This document shows, one piece after another, positions 27,017-35,584 of a DNA stretch of 64,000 bases (the first letter of the stretch is position 1; each line of letters begins with the position of its first letter). Origin of the DNA: an uncultured Bacteroidales bacterium (GTDB lineage: Bacteria > Bacteroidota > Bacteroidia > Bacteroidales > Paludibacteraceae). A program made the position numbers and the translations under genes. The DNA lies in contig ONGK01000004.1 in the NCBI GenBank assembly GCA_900317345.1, positions 1-64,000 on the forward strand. Direction: 5' to 3'. The notes beneath the pieces were generated by a model that saw nothing but the letters and a program-made list of their open reading frames with translations, had not been told where the DNA came from and searched no databases.

Positions 27017-27631
27017 TCACTCCTTCCGCTCCACAATATTGTCCAGGAATCCCATCTGGATGGCTTCGTCAGCTTTCATCCATTTGTCGCGGTCGCACAG
27101 TGCCTCAATCTCTTCCAGCGACTGACCGCTGTTATCTGCCAGCACTTTGTACAGGTCTTGCTTCAAACTCTCCATCTCTTTGAGATGAATGGCTTGGTCT
27201 TTGAAGGTTGAGTAACCGATGCCTGAACTGGGCTGATGAATCATGAATCGCGAGTAGGGCAGGGCGGAGCGGTGACCTTTCTCACCGCTGGAAGCGATGA
27301 CAGCCGCCATCGATGCAGCCAGGCCCAGTACAGTGGTGTACACCGGCGATTTGATGAATTTCATCACCGAAATCAGTTCGAGGCCGGAATATACTTCGCC
27401 GCCGCCTGAATTGATATAGAGGTGAATGGGGTCATGGTTGAGCGAGTCGAGGAACAGCAACTGTGCTACCAGCGTATCCATCGTGTCGCCTACTACTTCG
27501 CCGCTCAGGAACAGGATGCGGTCCATCATCAAGCGGCTGAACACATCCAGTTGGGTGATGTTTAATGGCCGCTCTTCAATAATGTAAGGATTGAAAAGTC
27601 TATCCTTCGGATTAATTGTATTTTCTTTCAT
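27017..27631 (-). CDS. clpP: ClpP-type ATP-dependent protease subunit
   Basis: The 204-residue protein has the ClpP fold with the catalytic triad visible: Ser107 in GLAASMAA, His132 in RFMIHQP and Asp182 in CDRDKWM. The oligomerisation region LYINSGGGEVYSGLEL is intact. No ClpX or ClpA gene lies nearby. The usual clpP-clpX arrangement is absent, so this may be a second, alternative ClpP. Confidence 0.88.
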   Translation of the reverse strand: MKENTINPKDRLFNPYIIEERPLNITQLDVFSRLMMDRILFLSGEVVGDTMDTLVAQLLFLDSLNHDPIHLYINSGGGEVYSGLELISVMKFIKSPVYTTVLGLAASMAAVIASSGEKGHRSALPYSRFMIHQPSSGIGYSTFKDQAIHLKEMESLKQDLYKVLADNSGQSLEEIEALCDRDKWMKADEAIQMGFLDNIVERKE

Positions 27632-27632
27632 A

Positions 27633-27673
27633 TCTTTCTACTTTCTACTTTCTACTTTGAGCGCAGCGGTCTT
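27633..27673 (-). repeat. GTAGAAA word repeat with GACCGCTGCGCTCAAAG core
   Basis: On the minus strand: AAAAGACCGCTGCGCTCAAA followed by GTAGAAA words. The same combination recurs, in variants, at 31502-31546, 32450-32490, 34776-34836, 40700-40798 and 54428-54468. Confidence 0.8.
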
Positions 27674-29533
27674 TTATCTCTCAATCGCTGCGCATTTGTA
27701 TGCGAGGTATGATTTTTCGTCGTCGTTGAGCAGCGGCGAGACCTCTTTGTATACGCGCACATGATATGCGTTGAGCCAGTCTATCTCTTCGTCCGTCATC
27801 AGACTCATCTCGATGAGCGAGGTGTCGTAGAAGCAGAGCGTGAGCGTCTCGAACGCCAGCCATTCGTCTTCGGTAGTCGCCTCTTTGGTCTGCTTGGCAG
27901 GGATGACGGTTATCAGGTTCTCCGTGCGGATACCCCATTTGCCGGTGCGGTAGATGCCTGGTTCGTCGGATACGATATGTCCTATCTCTAACGGCGTCGG
28001 GTTATTGTCCGTGCGCACGTTCTGCGGTCCTTCGTGGCAGCCGAGGAAATGGCCTACGCCGTGGCCTGTGCCGTGACCGAACGTGATGCCGGCTGCCCAC
28101 ATGTACTGCTTCGCCAGCGCATCGAGTTGGTTGCCCCGTGTGCCGCGCGGGAAGCGGGCAGTCGCCAGCGCGATATGTCCTTTGAGCACGTAGGTATAAT
28201 CCAGTTTGGCCTGCTCGGGTTTGCGTCCGCCGAGCCATATGGTACGAGTGATATCGGTAGTGCCGTCCAGGTACTGACCGCCGCTGTCCAGGAGCAGCAT
28301 ACCTTCGGGTTTCACCTCTGCGCAGTTATCTTTCGTCGCTGCATAATGAACAATCGCGCCGTTAGCTTGATAACCGGCTATCGTGCCGAAGGACTCCTCC
28401 ACGAAGTTATCTCCCATCGCGCGGAACTCATGCAATTTCTCCATCAAGTCCCACTCCGTCAATCTGGCTCCTGACTCCTGACTCATGAACGCTTCCTCTT
28501 CCAGCCATTTGAAGAACCGCGTGAGTGCCGCTCCGTCCTGCCGCATGGCGATGTGCTCGCCTTCCAGCTCCACGGTGTTCTTCTTCGCTTTGTCGACCAG
28601 TATCGGCGATTTGATGTTTTTGGTCCTGACTCCTGACTCCTGGTTCCTAATAGCCTCAAACAGCGCCTCGTTGACGCGTGCGCCATCGTAGAAGACGGTT
28701 CCGCTCAGACCTTTGATATAATCAAACACCGCCTCGTACGGTTGTACGTCGATATTGTTGAAGTCGAGGTAGTTCTGCGCCGCCGCGTCAAGCTTGTTCG
28801 CATCCACGAAGAGCGTACATTTGTCCGCCTCGAGCACCACATAGGAGATGACAACAGGGTTGTATTCCACATCATTGCCGCGGATGTTCAGCAGCCATGC
28901 TATCTCGTCCAGCGCGCTGACAATCAGCGCGTAACGTCCTGATTCCTCACTCCTGACTCCTGGTTCTAACAATCCCCGAATTTTCGCCAGCTTGCTCTCC
29001 ACCGTCTCGCCGGCAAAATCGGCAGAGTAGGGATAGAGCTTGTCCTGCGGGATAGTCGGACGTCCTTCGGTCCAGAGCGGCTTAATCAGGTCAATCGACT
29101 TCATCTCGATGCCTGCTTCCGCCAGTTGCTCTTTCCATGCCCGGAAGTCGTTCACCGAGAACATCTCCGGATTCAGTCCAACCGTTAAGCCGGTTAATGG
29201 TTCATGGTTCATGGTTAATGGTTCATGTTTCATCAGCCATTCCACGATGCTTGGACAATCGACATCACTCTCGCGCATCAGTTCGATGCCCGTACCTTCC
29301 AGTTCGATGCCGGCCTGCAGATAATATCGGCTGTCGGTCCATAGCAGCGCTTTGTCCATCGTCACCACTACGGTGCCTGCTTCGCCGTTGAAGCCCGAAA
29401 GCCACTGCATCTCGCACCAGTGCGCCGCCATATATTCGCTGGCGTGCGGGTCGTTGCCGGGCACGACATACGCGCTCAATCCGTTGGCGCGCATGGCAGC
29501 GCGTAGGCCTTGTATTTTCTCTTGAACGTTCAT
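27674..29533 (-). CDS. pepP: Xaa-Pro aminopeptidase (M24B), with several in-frame repeat insertions
   Basis: The start MNVQEKIQGLRAAM at 29533 lies 20 nt after the -7 box; an upstream ATG would translate the promoter as QKKQYLCT. The 619-residue enzyme has two N-terminal creatinase-like domains and a pita-bread catalytic domain. Its dimetal ligands are in LLLDSGGQYLDGTTDITRT, HGTGHGVGHFLG, DEPGIY and IRTENL. It releases N-terminal residues before proline. Four segments come from word repeats: MKHEPLTMNHEPL (29192-29232), EPGVRSEESGR (28938-28972), NQESGVR (28621-28648) and SQESGARL (28467-28487). Confidence 0.9.
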   Translation of the reverse strand: MNVQEKIQGLRAAMRANGLSAYVVPGNDPHASEYMAAHWCEMQWLSGFNGEAGTVVVTMDKALLWTDSRYYLQAGIELEGTGIELMRESDVDCPSIVEWLMKHEPLTMNHEPLTGLTVGLNPEMFSVNDFRAWKEQLAEAGIEMKSIDLIKPLWTEGRPTIPQDKLYPYSADFAGETVESKLAKIRGLLEPGVRSEESGRYALIVSALDEIAWLLNIRGNDVEYNPVVISYVVLEADKCTLFVDANKLDAAAQNYLDFNNIDVQPYEAVFDYIKGLSGTVFYDGARVNEALFEAIRNQESGVRTKNIKSPILVDKAKKNTVELEGEHIAMRQDGAALTRFFKWLEEEAFMSQESGARLTEWDLMEKLHEFRAMGDNFVEESFGTIAGYQANGAIVHYAATKDNCAEVKPEGMLLLDSGGQYLDGTTDITRTIWLGGRKPEQAKLDYTYVLKGHIALATARFPRGTRGNQLDALAKQYMWAAGITFGHGTGHGVGHFLGCHEGPQNVRTDNNPTPLEIGHIVSDEPGIYRTGKWGIRTENLITVIPAKQTKEATTEDEWLAFETLTLCFYDTSLIEMSLMTDEEIDWLNAYHVRVYKEVSPLLNDDEKSYLAYKCAAIER

Positions 29534-29552
29534 ATAAAAACAAATTTGGGTG

Positions 29553-29584
29553 CAAAGATACTGCTTTTTTTGCATATATGCAAA
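29553..29584 (-). promoter_or_regulatory. promoter of the aminopeptidase-clpP unit
   Basis: Minus strand: TTTG (29584-29581), a 20-bp spacer and TATCTTTG (29560-29553). The palindrome TTGCATATATGCAA overlaps the -33 box. Confidence 0.8.
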
Positions 29585-29592
29585 TAAAAAGA

Positions 29593-29620
29593 GAAAAATC
29601 GCCCGTGTGAGCGATTTTTC
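29593..29620 (-). terminator. intrinsic terminator after the DUF5692 gene
   Basis: GAAAAATCGC and GCGATTTTTC form a perfect 10-bp stem around an 8-base loop. On the minus strand the hairpin is followed by TTTTTATTTG. It ends the hypB-to-DUF5692 unit and sits just upstream of the aminopeptidase promoter. Confidence 0.88.
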
Positions 29621-29643
29621 CTTTGTAATTCGGTCGTACCCGA

Positions 29644-30750
29644 TTAACTGTTCACCACGGCGCGAGCCATAGCGTCTTTGTAGTACTGCTGGTCAACGAA
29701 GACATCCTCCTTATACGGGTTGATGTTGCGTTTCTTAGCCTGGTACATGATATAACCGAAGGCAATGACGTTGGTCACAAGTGCGAGAGCACTGATAACC
29801 AGCATAGCCGTCGGATTAGCAGCCGTAGCACCTTCGGCAGCCACCGTGGTATGCGCAACTACTTCGTCACCCAGACCGGAAGCAGCATAGATGGCGTTGA
29901 TGGTCTCAATACCATTGACATACTGCGTCGGCAGGACAGCCCATGAGAAGAACTGCTTGCCGTTGAAGAAGGTCTCCTGGAAGAGCGGGAATACCTGTGC
30001 AAACATACACCAAATCGCCAGGGTGTTAGCACGGTTCTGAATCCAACCGCCACGGTTCCAGCAAACAGCAGCAATCGTCGGAGCGAGCAGCAGAGCGATA
30101 CCGCAGTACCAGCTATGCGTCGGCAGGCAGTTGTAGGTATAAGCGAAGTTCCAGATGTCATACACCACGATGAACACCCAAGTCATGTCCGCCCAAATCA
30201 TATCTTTCTTGTCCTTGGAAGGATAGACATTCCACCATGCGGTCATACAGAAGATGTTGAACAAGCCGGCAAGTCCGTTGAACACGTTGTGCCAGCCGCC
30301 ATACAACCACACACCTTCGCTCGACAGCCACCATTTGTTCCAACCGCAGATAGCGGACTCGAAATCCGAGCAAACAGCGATGAGGATGTTGATTGCTACG
30401 ATGATGAACGGGAACGGCTTGAACCAGCGCTTGGAGCCGATACCCCACTCGTACTTAATCATCATGAAACCGATACAGCCGGTCAGGGCAGCGTACAGTT
30501 TCGCATAGTGGAACCAGCCGTTCATGTACACATGTGTCTGGTTGTTCAGCGCCCAGTCGGCCCCCATACGTGCACCTACTGCGATGGCAATGAAATAGAC
30601 CGTCAGCGCCAGCGGAATGGCAAAGAACGTGATAGCTCCACCGAGTTTGGTACGACGCGCAAACTCATTCCACAAGATCAGTCCTGCAAGGACCACAAAA
30701 AGCATAACCCATTGAATCAGGGCGTGCTCTCCATAAACTTGAAAAAACAT
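29644..30750 (-). CDS. DUF5692 polytopic membrane protein
   Basis: The 368-residue protein has about nine hydrophobic helices. It carries the family signature KDMIWADMTWVFIVVYDIWN followed by FAYTYNCLPTHSWYCGIALLL (about residues 185-225), which I recognise as DUF5692. Its function is unknown. No separate promoter is evident in the 83-bp gap upstream, so it is probably the last gene of the hypB-oxidoreductase-hypA unit. Confidence 0.75.
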   Translation of the reverse strand: MFFQVYGEHALIQWVMLFVVLAGLILWNEFARRTKLGGAITFFAIPLALTVYFIAIAVGARMGADWALNNQTHVYMNGWFHYAKLYAALTGCIGFMMIKYEWGIGSKRWFKPFPFIIVAINILIAVCSDFESAICGWNKWWLSSEGVWLYGGWHNVFNGLAGLFNIFCMTAWWNVYPSKDKKDMIWADMTWVFIVVYDIWNFAYTYNCLPTHSWYCGIALLLAPTIAAVCWNRGGWIQNRANTLAIWCMFAQVFPLFQETFFNGKQFFSWAVLPTQYVNGIETINAIYAASGLGDEVVAHTTVAAEGATAANPTAMLVISALALVTNVIAFGYIMYQAKKRNINPYKEDVFVDQQYYKDAMARAVVNS

Positions 30751-30825
30751 AGATTAGTAATTTTTTAAGATTAAATGATTAATTATAATCGGTATATCGC
30801 GTTTCGATATGTCGATATTTCACTC

Positions 30826-30866
30826 TTAAACTCTTAAACTCTTAAACTTCTTGAACTCTTAAACTC
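30826..30866 (-). repeat. AGTTTAAG tandem word repeat at the end of a coding region
   Basis: Five copies of AGTTTAAG/AGTTCAAG-like words on the minus strand. They encode the last nine residues (FKSSRSLRV) and the stop of the 95-residue membrane protein and continue past it. Confidence 0.8.
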
Positions 30867-31121
30867 TTTTGCATAGCTCCAAATAGCCCAAATGGCGGTC
30901 ACGGCGAGGGACATCGGCAGGCCCACCGTCAGGAGCTCCATCGGATTCCATGCCAGAAACTCGCCGTTGATGAGGTGGTCAACGAGCAACATGATTGTTC
31001 CGCCCCAAAGCATGAGCTCCAAGGTCTTTAGGTTACGTCCGACAAACGTGTCGGTCTGTTTGGTGCAAACACGATAGACAGTCGTCGCTATCGCTTGCGT
31101 TAATGGTACTAAGAAACACAT
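30834..31121 (-). CDS. small membrane protein, 95 residues, repeat-encoded C-terminus
   Basis: It has two hydrophobic segments (about residues 37-50 and 62-84, PMELLTVGLPMSLAVTAIWA). The C-terminal EFKSSRSLRV is encoded by the AGTTTAAG word repeat, so the original stop was probably lost and replaced. I do not recognise the family. It lies between hypA and the DUF5692 gene in the same orientation. Confidence 0.6.
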   Translation of the reverse strand: MCFLVPLTQAIATTVYRVCTKQTDTFVGRNLKTLELMLWGGTIMLLVDHLINGEFLAWNPMELLTVGLPMSLAVTAIWAIWSYAKEFKSSRSLRV

Positions 31122-31125
31122 AATA

Positions 31126-31154
31126 TCAATTTACAATTTACAATTTACAATTTA
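31126..31154 (-). repeat. TTGTAAA tandem word repeat
   Basis: ATTTACA is repeated four times between hypA and the 95-residue membrane-protein gene. It is another member of the short-word family of this genome. Confidence 0.7.
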
Positions 31155-31499
31155 TTGTGGCACCACAATCTCCTTTATCTCCACTTCGTTGCCTCGGAGC
31201 AGCCATGTCTTCTCACTGCCGCAATGCGGACAGGTCTTGCCGTGCGCCACGGTCGGATAGTCTTTGCCACAACCGTCGCAATGCGTCACGGCAGGGATGG
31301 GTTCAATAATCAGTTCGCAGCCTTTAAGCATCTCTTCTTTGTCCGCCGCCCAGCGCCAGCAGTCGGTCAGGTACTCCGGCACGATAGTGCTCACCTCGCC
31401 GATGTTCATCACCACCGACGAGACATGCGTCACGCCATTCTCTTCTGCGGCTTTCTTGACATCCCGAATAATATAGAATACGATGCCTAATTCGTGCAT
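31152..31499 (-). CDS. hypA: HypA nickel metallochaperone
   Basis: The 115-residue protein starts MHELGIV, giving the N-terminal Met-His-Glu nickel site. It has the zinc-binding pairs CDGC and CPHC near residues 73-95. HypA passes nickel to HypB-dependent hydrogenase (or urease) maturation. hypB is in the same unit, but no hydrogenase structural gene is in the window. Confidence 0.9.
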   Translation of the reverse strand: MHELGIVFYIIRDVKKAAEENGVTHVSSVVMNIGEVSTIVPEYLTDCWRWAADKEEMLKGCELIIEPIPAVTHCDGCGKDYPTVAHGKTCPHCGSEKTWLLRGNEVEIKEIVVPQ

Positions 31500-31501
31500 G
31501 G

Positions 31502-31546
31502 CTTTTGTCTTTGAGCGTCAACGGTCTTTCTACTTTCTACTAAATA
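31502..31546 (-). repeat. GTAGAAA word repeat with GACCG core at the oxidoreductase 3' end
   Basis: On the minus strand AGTAGAAAGTAGAAAGACCGTTGACGCTCAAAG bridges the oxidoreductase and hypA. The last codons (SRK) and stop TAG of the oxidoreductase lie within the first GTAGAAA words. Confidence 0.75.
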
Positions 31547-34400
31547 GTATCTTCCCTGCTCGCTTAATCATATACGGCAATATACCGTCGAACTTATTCT
31601 CCGACGTCCGCATGATGCTTGCTTCGGGGTGTTCGCGATGCAGATGGATGGCGTCAAAAGCACACTTGGTCGTACATATACCGCAACCGATACACCGGTT
31701 CTCATCCACTACCGAAGCACCACAACTCAGGCAACGCGCGGTCTCTTTCTTCACCTGTTCTTCGGTCAGCGTACCGTGGTATTCCTCGAATTTCGTCTTC
31801 GTCGGCACCACTCCAGGGTCTTGACGGCTACCATTGTCATACTGCTCTACCACGATATCCTGTTTGTTGAGTTCGATGAAATCTCTACGGTTACGACCGA
31901 TGGTCATGTGTCCGTGCTGCACGAAGCGATGCAGACTCTCCGCTGCCTCTTTACCGGTTGCGATGGCATCGATGGCGAATTTCGGTCCTGTGAACACATC
32001 GCCGCCAACGAAGATATCGGGTTCCGCCGTCTGCAGTGTCAGTTTGTCCGCTACCGGATATACGCCGCGGAAGAACTCTACCTTGGTATCCTTCAGCAGG
32101 TCCTTCAGCACCACGGTCTGACCGATGGCGAAGATAACCATATCTGCCTCCAGCGTAATCGTCTCATTCTCATCGAATTTCGGCGCAAAGCGGTGCTGCT
32201 CGTCAAAGACGGAAACGCATTTCTTGAAGGTAATACCTGTAACCTTTTTTCCGTCACCCGTAACCTCTTTCGGTCCCCAACCGGGATTCAGAACCACGCC
32301 GTCTTCGCGTGCTTCCATGCGTTCCTCAAGCGAAGCAGGCATGATATCTTCCGTCTCCAGCGAGAGCATCGTCACTTCGCTTGCCCCGCTACGTTTGGCC
32401 ACACGTGCCGCATCGATAGCTACGTTACCGCCGCCTACGACCACCACTCTTTTGTCTTTGAGCGCAGCGGTCTTTCTACTCTCTACTAACTGCCCGCAAT
32501 TCGCCTCGTGCAGAAAATCGATGGCGGTTGTCGTGCCTTCTAAGTCCTCTCCCGGGATACCCGGAAGACGGCCGCCCTGGCAACCTATCGCTACGTAGAA
32601 TCCTTTGTAACCCTGTTCGCGCAGTTGGGCAATCGTGATGTCCTTACCCACTTCCACGCCGCATTGGATATCCACGCCTATCTCACGCATGATATCTATC
32701 TCGGCGTCAATAACCGCCTTGTCCAGTTTGTACGACGGGATGCCGTAGCGCAGCATACCGCCGGGTTTCTCATTGCGCTCAAATACGGTCGGTTTATAGC
32801 CCATCGTAGCCAGGTAATACGCGCAACTCAAACCACTCGGACCGCCACCGATGATGGCTATCTTCTCCTCCCATCGGTCTTGCACGTTGGAGCATATGTT
32901 TACCTCCGGCACGAAGCGCGTCTCGGCATGCAGGTCTTTCTCCGCAATGAATTTCTTCACGGCATCGATAGCCACCGCGCGGTCTATCGTACCACGCGTA
33001 CAAGCGTCCTCACAACGGCGGTTGCAGATACGTCCACATACCGCGGGGAACGGGTTTTCGCGTTTGATGAGTTCGAGCGCCTCGGTGTACTTGCCTTCTG
33101 CCGCTTTCTTGAGATACCCCTGCACAGCGATATGTGCCGGACAAGCGGTCTTACAAGGCGCAGTACCGGTCGGATAACAGTTAATACGGTTCTTATCGCG
33201 GTAGTCCTCCGTCCATTTGTCTTCACCCCATTTGGTTGCGTCCGGCAACTCCTGCTTCGGGTAGGTCTGCGGGCCGCTCTTCGTGCATAGTTTCTGACCA
33301 AGCTTAACCGCTCCGGCAGGACAGTACTCTACGCACCGACCGCACGCCACGCAGTTCTTCGGGTCCACTTCCGCTACGTACGCGCTGCGCGACATATTAG
33401 GTGTGTTAAACAACTGCGACGTACGTAACGCATTGCAAATCTTCACGTTGCAGTTGCATATAGCGAAAATCTTTCCCTCGCCGTCGATATTCGTCACCTG
33501 GTGAACGAAACCGTGGTCTTCGGCTTTCTTAAGAATAGCCATTGCCTCATCGTAAGTGATGTCATGGCCTCGTCCTGTCTCGCGCAGGTAGTCCGCCATG
33601 TCGCCCACACCGATACACCAGTCGCGATAGTCATCCGCGCAGCCTTCATCCAGTTTTTTACGGCCGTAGCGGCACGAACAAATACCTACGCCGATATGCC
33701 CTTCGTATTTCTTGAGCCAATAGGAGATATGCTCGATATCGATGCTTTGGTTCTCCATCGAGATGGCTTTCTCGACAGGAATAACGTGCATACCGATACC
33801 CGAACCGCCCATCGGCACCATCGGGGTAATCTTCTCCAACGGCAGGAAGGTCATTCGCTCAAAGAACATCGCCAACTCCGGATGACGGTCCATCAGCTCG
33901 GTGTTCATATTCGTATATTCAGCACTACCCGGCACGAACATCGGCACCCAATACTCGCGCTCTTCACGCGTGAAATGGGACCTCTCTTTGTCCATGGTCC
34001 ATTGTCCATTTTCCTTCTTCGGATATTTATCTCCGTAGTCGTATTCGAGCATACCGAAATACGCCAGTTTGTCCAGCAGCTCATCGAAACTCTTATCGTC
34101 CGGCGTGTAGTGTTTCTCCGCGTTCATAGCGTGTAACTGCGCGTACGTGTGATGCTTGCGTACCTTAAAGAAATTACCGGGCAGCATGTCCAGCAGCAGG
34201 TCGAGCGACGCTTCACGTGTCACAGCGTCCATCTCGTCCTCGAAGATGCACGCCAAACCCCAATACTCCGGGGCATCGGTCGTCATCTTGATTTTACCGG
34301 GTACACGGTCCGTCACATGACGAACGAACTTCAACAATTTCGGATTCGGATTCTTGTCCCCCTTATGCTTCGGGACAAACTTGTCAGACATTTTTGGCAT
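31530..34400 (-). CDS. 956-residue flavin/iron-sulfur NAD(P)H-dependent oxidoreductase (GltD-like), with three repeat insertions
   Basis: The N-terminal 330 residues are helical with Cys clusters (GVGICSCRYGRKKL, ICNCNVKICNAL). A ferredoxin-like 4Fe-4S motif (CVACGRCVEYCP, about 350) follows. Next comes a glutamate-synthase-small-subunit-like domain: CKTACPAHIAVQGYL, CGRICNRRCEDAC, FAD site IIGGGPSGLSCAYYLA, NAD(P) site VVVGGGNVAIDAA. A C-terminal 4Fe-4S motif (CIGCGICTTKCAFDAIH) closes it. It probably shuttles electrons between ferredoxin and NAD(P)H. Its presence between hypB and hypA suggests a link to hydrogen metabolism. ENGQWTMDK, VTGDGKKVTG and LVESRKTAALKDK are encoded by genome-wide word repeats. 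Confidence 0.8.
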   Translation of the reverse strand: MPKMSDKFVPKHKGDKNPNPKLLKFVRHVTDRVPGKIKMTTDAPEYWGLACIFEDEMDAVTREASLDLLLDMLPGNFFKVRKHHTYAQLHAMNAEKHYTPDDKSFDELLDKLAYFGMLEYDYGDKYPKKENGQWTMDKERSHFTREEREYWVPMFVPGSAEYTNMNTELMDRHPELAMFFERMTFLPLEKITPMVPMGGSGIGMHVIPVEKAISMENQSIDIEHISYWLKKYEGHIGVGICSCRYGRKKLDEGCADDYRDWCIGVGDMADYLRETGRGHDITYDEAMAILKKAEDHGFVHQVTNIDGEGKIFAICNCNVKICNALRTSQLFNTPNMSRSAYVAEVDPKNCVACGRCVEYCPAGAVKLGQKLCTKSGPQTYPKQELPDATKWGEDKWTEDYRDKNRINCYPTGTAPCKTACPAHIAVQGYLKKAAEGKYTEALELIKRENPFPAVCGRICNRRCEDACTRGTIDRAVAIDAVKKFIAEKDLHAETRFVPEVNICSNVQDRWEEKIAIIGGGPSGLSCAYYLATMGYKPTVFERNEKPGGMLRYGIPSYKLDKAVIDAEIDIMREIGVDIQCGVEVGKDITIAQLREQGYKGFYVAIGCQGGRLPGIPGEDLEGTTTAIDFLHEANCGQLVESRKTAALKDKRVVVVGGGNVAIDAARVAKRSGASEVTMLSLETEDIMPASLEERMEAREDGVVLNPGWGPKEVTGDGKKVTGITFKKCVSVFDEQHRFAPKFDENETITLEADMVIFAIGQTVVLKDLLKDTKVEFFRGVYPVADKLTLQTAEPDIFVGGDVFTGPKFAIDAIATGKEAAESLHRFVQHGHMTIGRNRRDFIELNKQDIVVEQYDNGSRQDPGVVPTKTKFEEYHGTLTEEQVKKETARCLSCGASVVDENRCIGCGICTTKCAFDAIHLHREHPEASIMRTSENKFDGILPYMIKRAGKILFSRK

Positions 34401-34436
34401 GGTATCTACAATTTAACGGTTTAACAGCTTAACGTT

Positions 34437-35165
34437 TTATCGTTTCCATTCGGAAACCTCTTTCAGCAGCCACTCTGCGAAAGCCTCCACCCCTTCGCCT
34501 GTCTTCGCGCAGATAGGAATGACCGTGGCTTTCGGGTTGCGCATATGGATATATTCTTTGCATTTCTCAAGGTCAAAGTCGAAATAGGGCATCACGTCAA
34601 TCTTATTGATAATCACTACATCGCAAACGCTGAACATCAGCGGATATTTGAGCGGCTTGTCATGTCCTTCCGGCACGGATAATATCATGGCGTTCTTCAC
34701 CGCGCCTGTATCGAACTCCGCCGGACACACCAGATTCCCCACGTTCTCCAATATCACCAAGTCCGGCTGGCTTTCTTCTTTGAGCAAAGCGGTCTTTTGT
34801 CTTTGAGCGTCAGCGGTCTTTCTACTTTCTACTAACAGGGCTTGCAATCCCTGCCTCGTCATCTCCGCATCGAGATGACACATACCGCCGGTATGCAACT
34901 GAATAGACTCCACACCGGTGGCGTCTTTTATCTTGACGGCATCCACATCGCTGTCGATGTCGGCTTCCATAACCGCAATACGGATTTTGTCCTTCAGGCG
35001 GTTGATAGTCTGGATAAGGGTGGTCGTCTTGCCGCTTCCGGGCGCAGACATCAGATTTAGAAGAAATACTCCGCGTTCTTTTAATTCGCCGCGCAACGCA
35101 TCAGCATCGCGATCGTTGGCTTCAAAAACGCTCTTTTTGAGCTCAATTACTTTAACTTTGTCCAT
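34437..35165 (-). CDS. hypB: HypB GTPase/nickel-binding hydrogenase maturation protein, with repeat insertion
   Basis: The 242-residue protein has a P loop SAPGSGKTT (about 43-51), the GTPase metal site GGMCHLDAEM, ENVGNLVCPAEFD and the base-specificity motif INKID. It lacks a His-rich N-terminus. LVESRKTADAQRQKTALLK (nt 34776-34836) is encoded by the GTAGAAA/GACCGC word repeat. It sits in the loop before DLVILENVGN, where other HypB proteins are short. The rest of the protein looks intact. Confidence 0.9.
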   Translation of the reverse strand: MDKVKVIELKKSVFEANDRDADALRGELKERGVFLLNLMSAPGSGKTTTLIQTINRLKDKIRIAVMEADIDSDVDAVKIKDATGVESIQLHTGGMCHLDAEMTRQGLQALLVESRKTADAQRQKTALLKEESQPDLVILENVGNLVCPAEFDTGAVKNAMILSVPEGHDKPLKYPLMFSVCDVVIINKIDVMPYFDFDLEKCKEYIHMRNPKATVIPICAKTGEGVEAFAEWLLKEVSEWKR

Positions 35166-35204
35166 TAAAATGTTGTGTTTTTCGGTTTTATTCGATTTAC
35201 GCTA

Positions 35205-35236
35205 CAAAGGTACAACAAATTTTGCACATATGCAAA
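35205..35236 (-). promoter_or_regulatory. promoter of the hypB unit
   Basis: Minus strand TTTG (35236-35233), a 20-bp spacer and TACCTTTG (35212-35205), with GCACATATGC-type dyad over the -33 region. The start codon is about 40 nt downstream. Confidence 0.75.
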
Positions 35237-35260
35237 TGTTCGGGTATTTTTTCCCAAAAA

Positions 35261-35278
35261 AATAGAATTCATTCTATT
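35261..35278 (-). terminator. palindrome AATAGAAT-TC-ATTCTATT, possible terminator
   Basis: A perfect 8-bp stem followed on the minus strand by seven T residues, located just upstream of the hypB promoter. It may block read-through from the right, or act as an attenuator if transcription starts further upstream. Confidence 0.5.
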
Positions 35279-35412
35279 ATTTTATGTACGGAGATGGCTT
35301 TGGATGCTTGCATACGGAAGACATCTTCGGGCATAAAAAGAGGTTTTACCCTTTTAGCGAAAAAACACCCGCCGTTGCATACGTCCCGCACAATGCGAAC
35401 GTAAATTCGGTG

Positions 35413-35453
35413 GGCGGAACGTCCTTCCGCTTTCGGAAGGAGTGGCCTCCGCC
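35413..35453. repeat. nested inverted repeat in a 530-bp gene-free gap
   Basis: GGCGGA (35413-35418) pairs with TCCGCC (35448-35453), and inside them TCCTTCCG (35422-35429) pairs with CGGAAGGA (35434-35441). Around it, 35480-35530 contains two weak minus-strand promoter-like copies (GTAACTTCG). The gap 35166-35696 has no convincing gene. Confidence 0.5.
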
Positions 35454-35584
35454 TAGGATGGTATTTATTTGCGGGGCGTGCGAAGTTACAACAAATTTCA
35501 CACGGCGTGCCGAAGTTACTACATTTCGTTTGTTTATCTCCGAATAAGCAGCACCTTTTCAGCGTCTTTTATGCTTATTATGAC

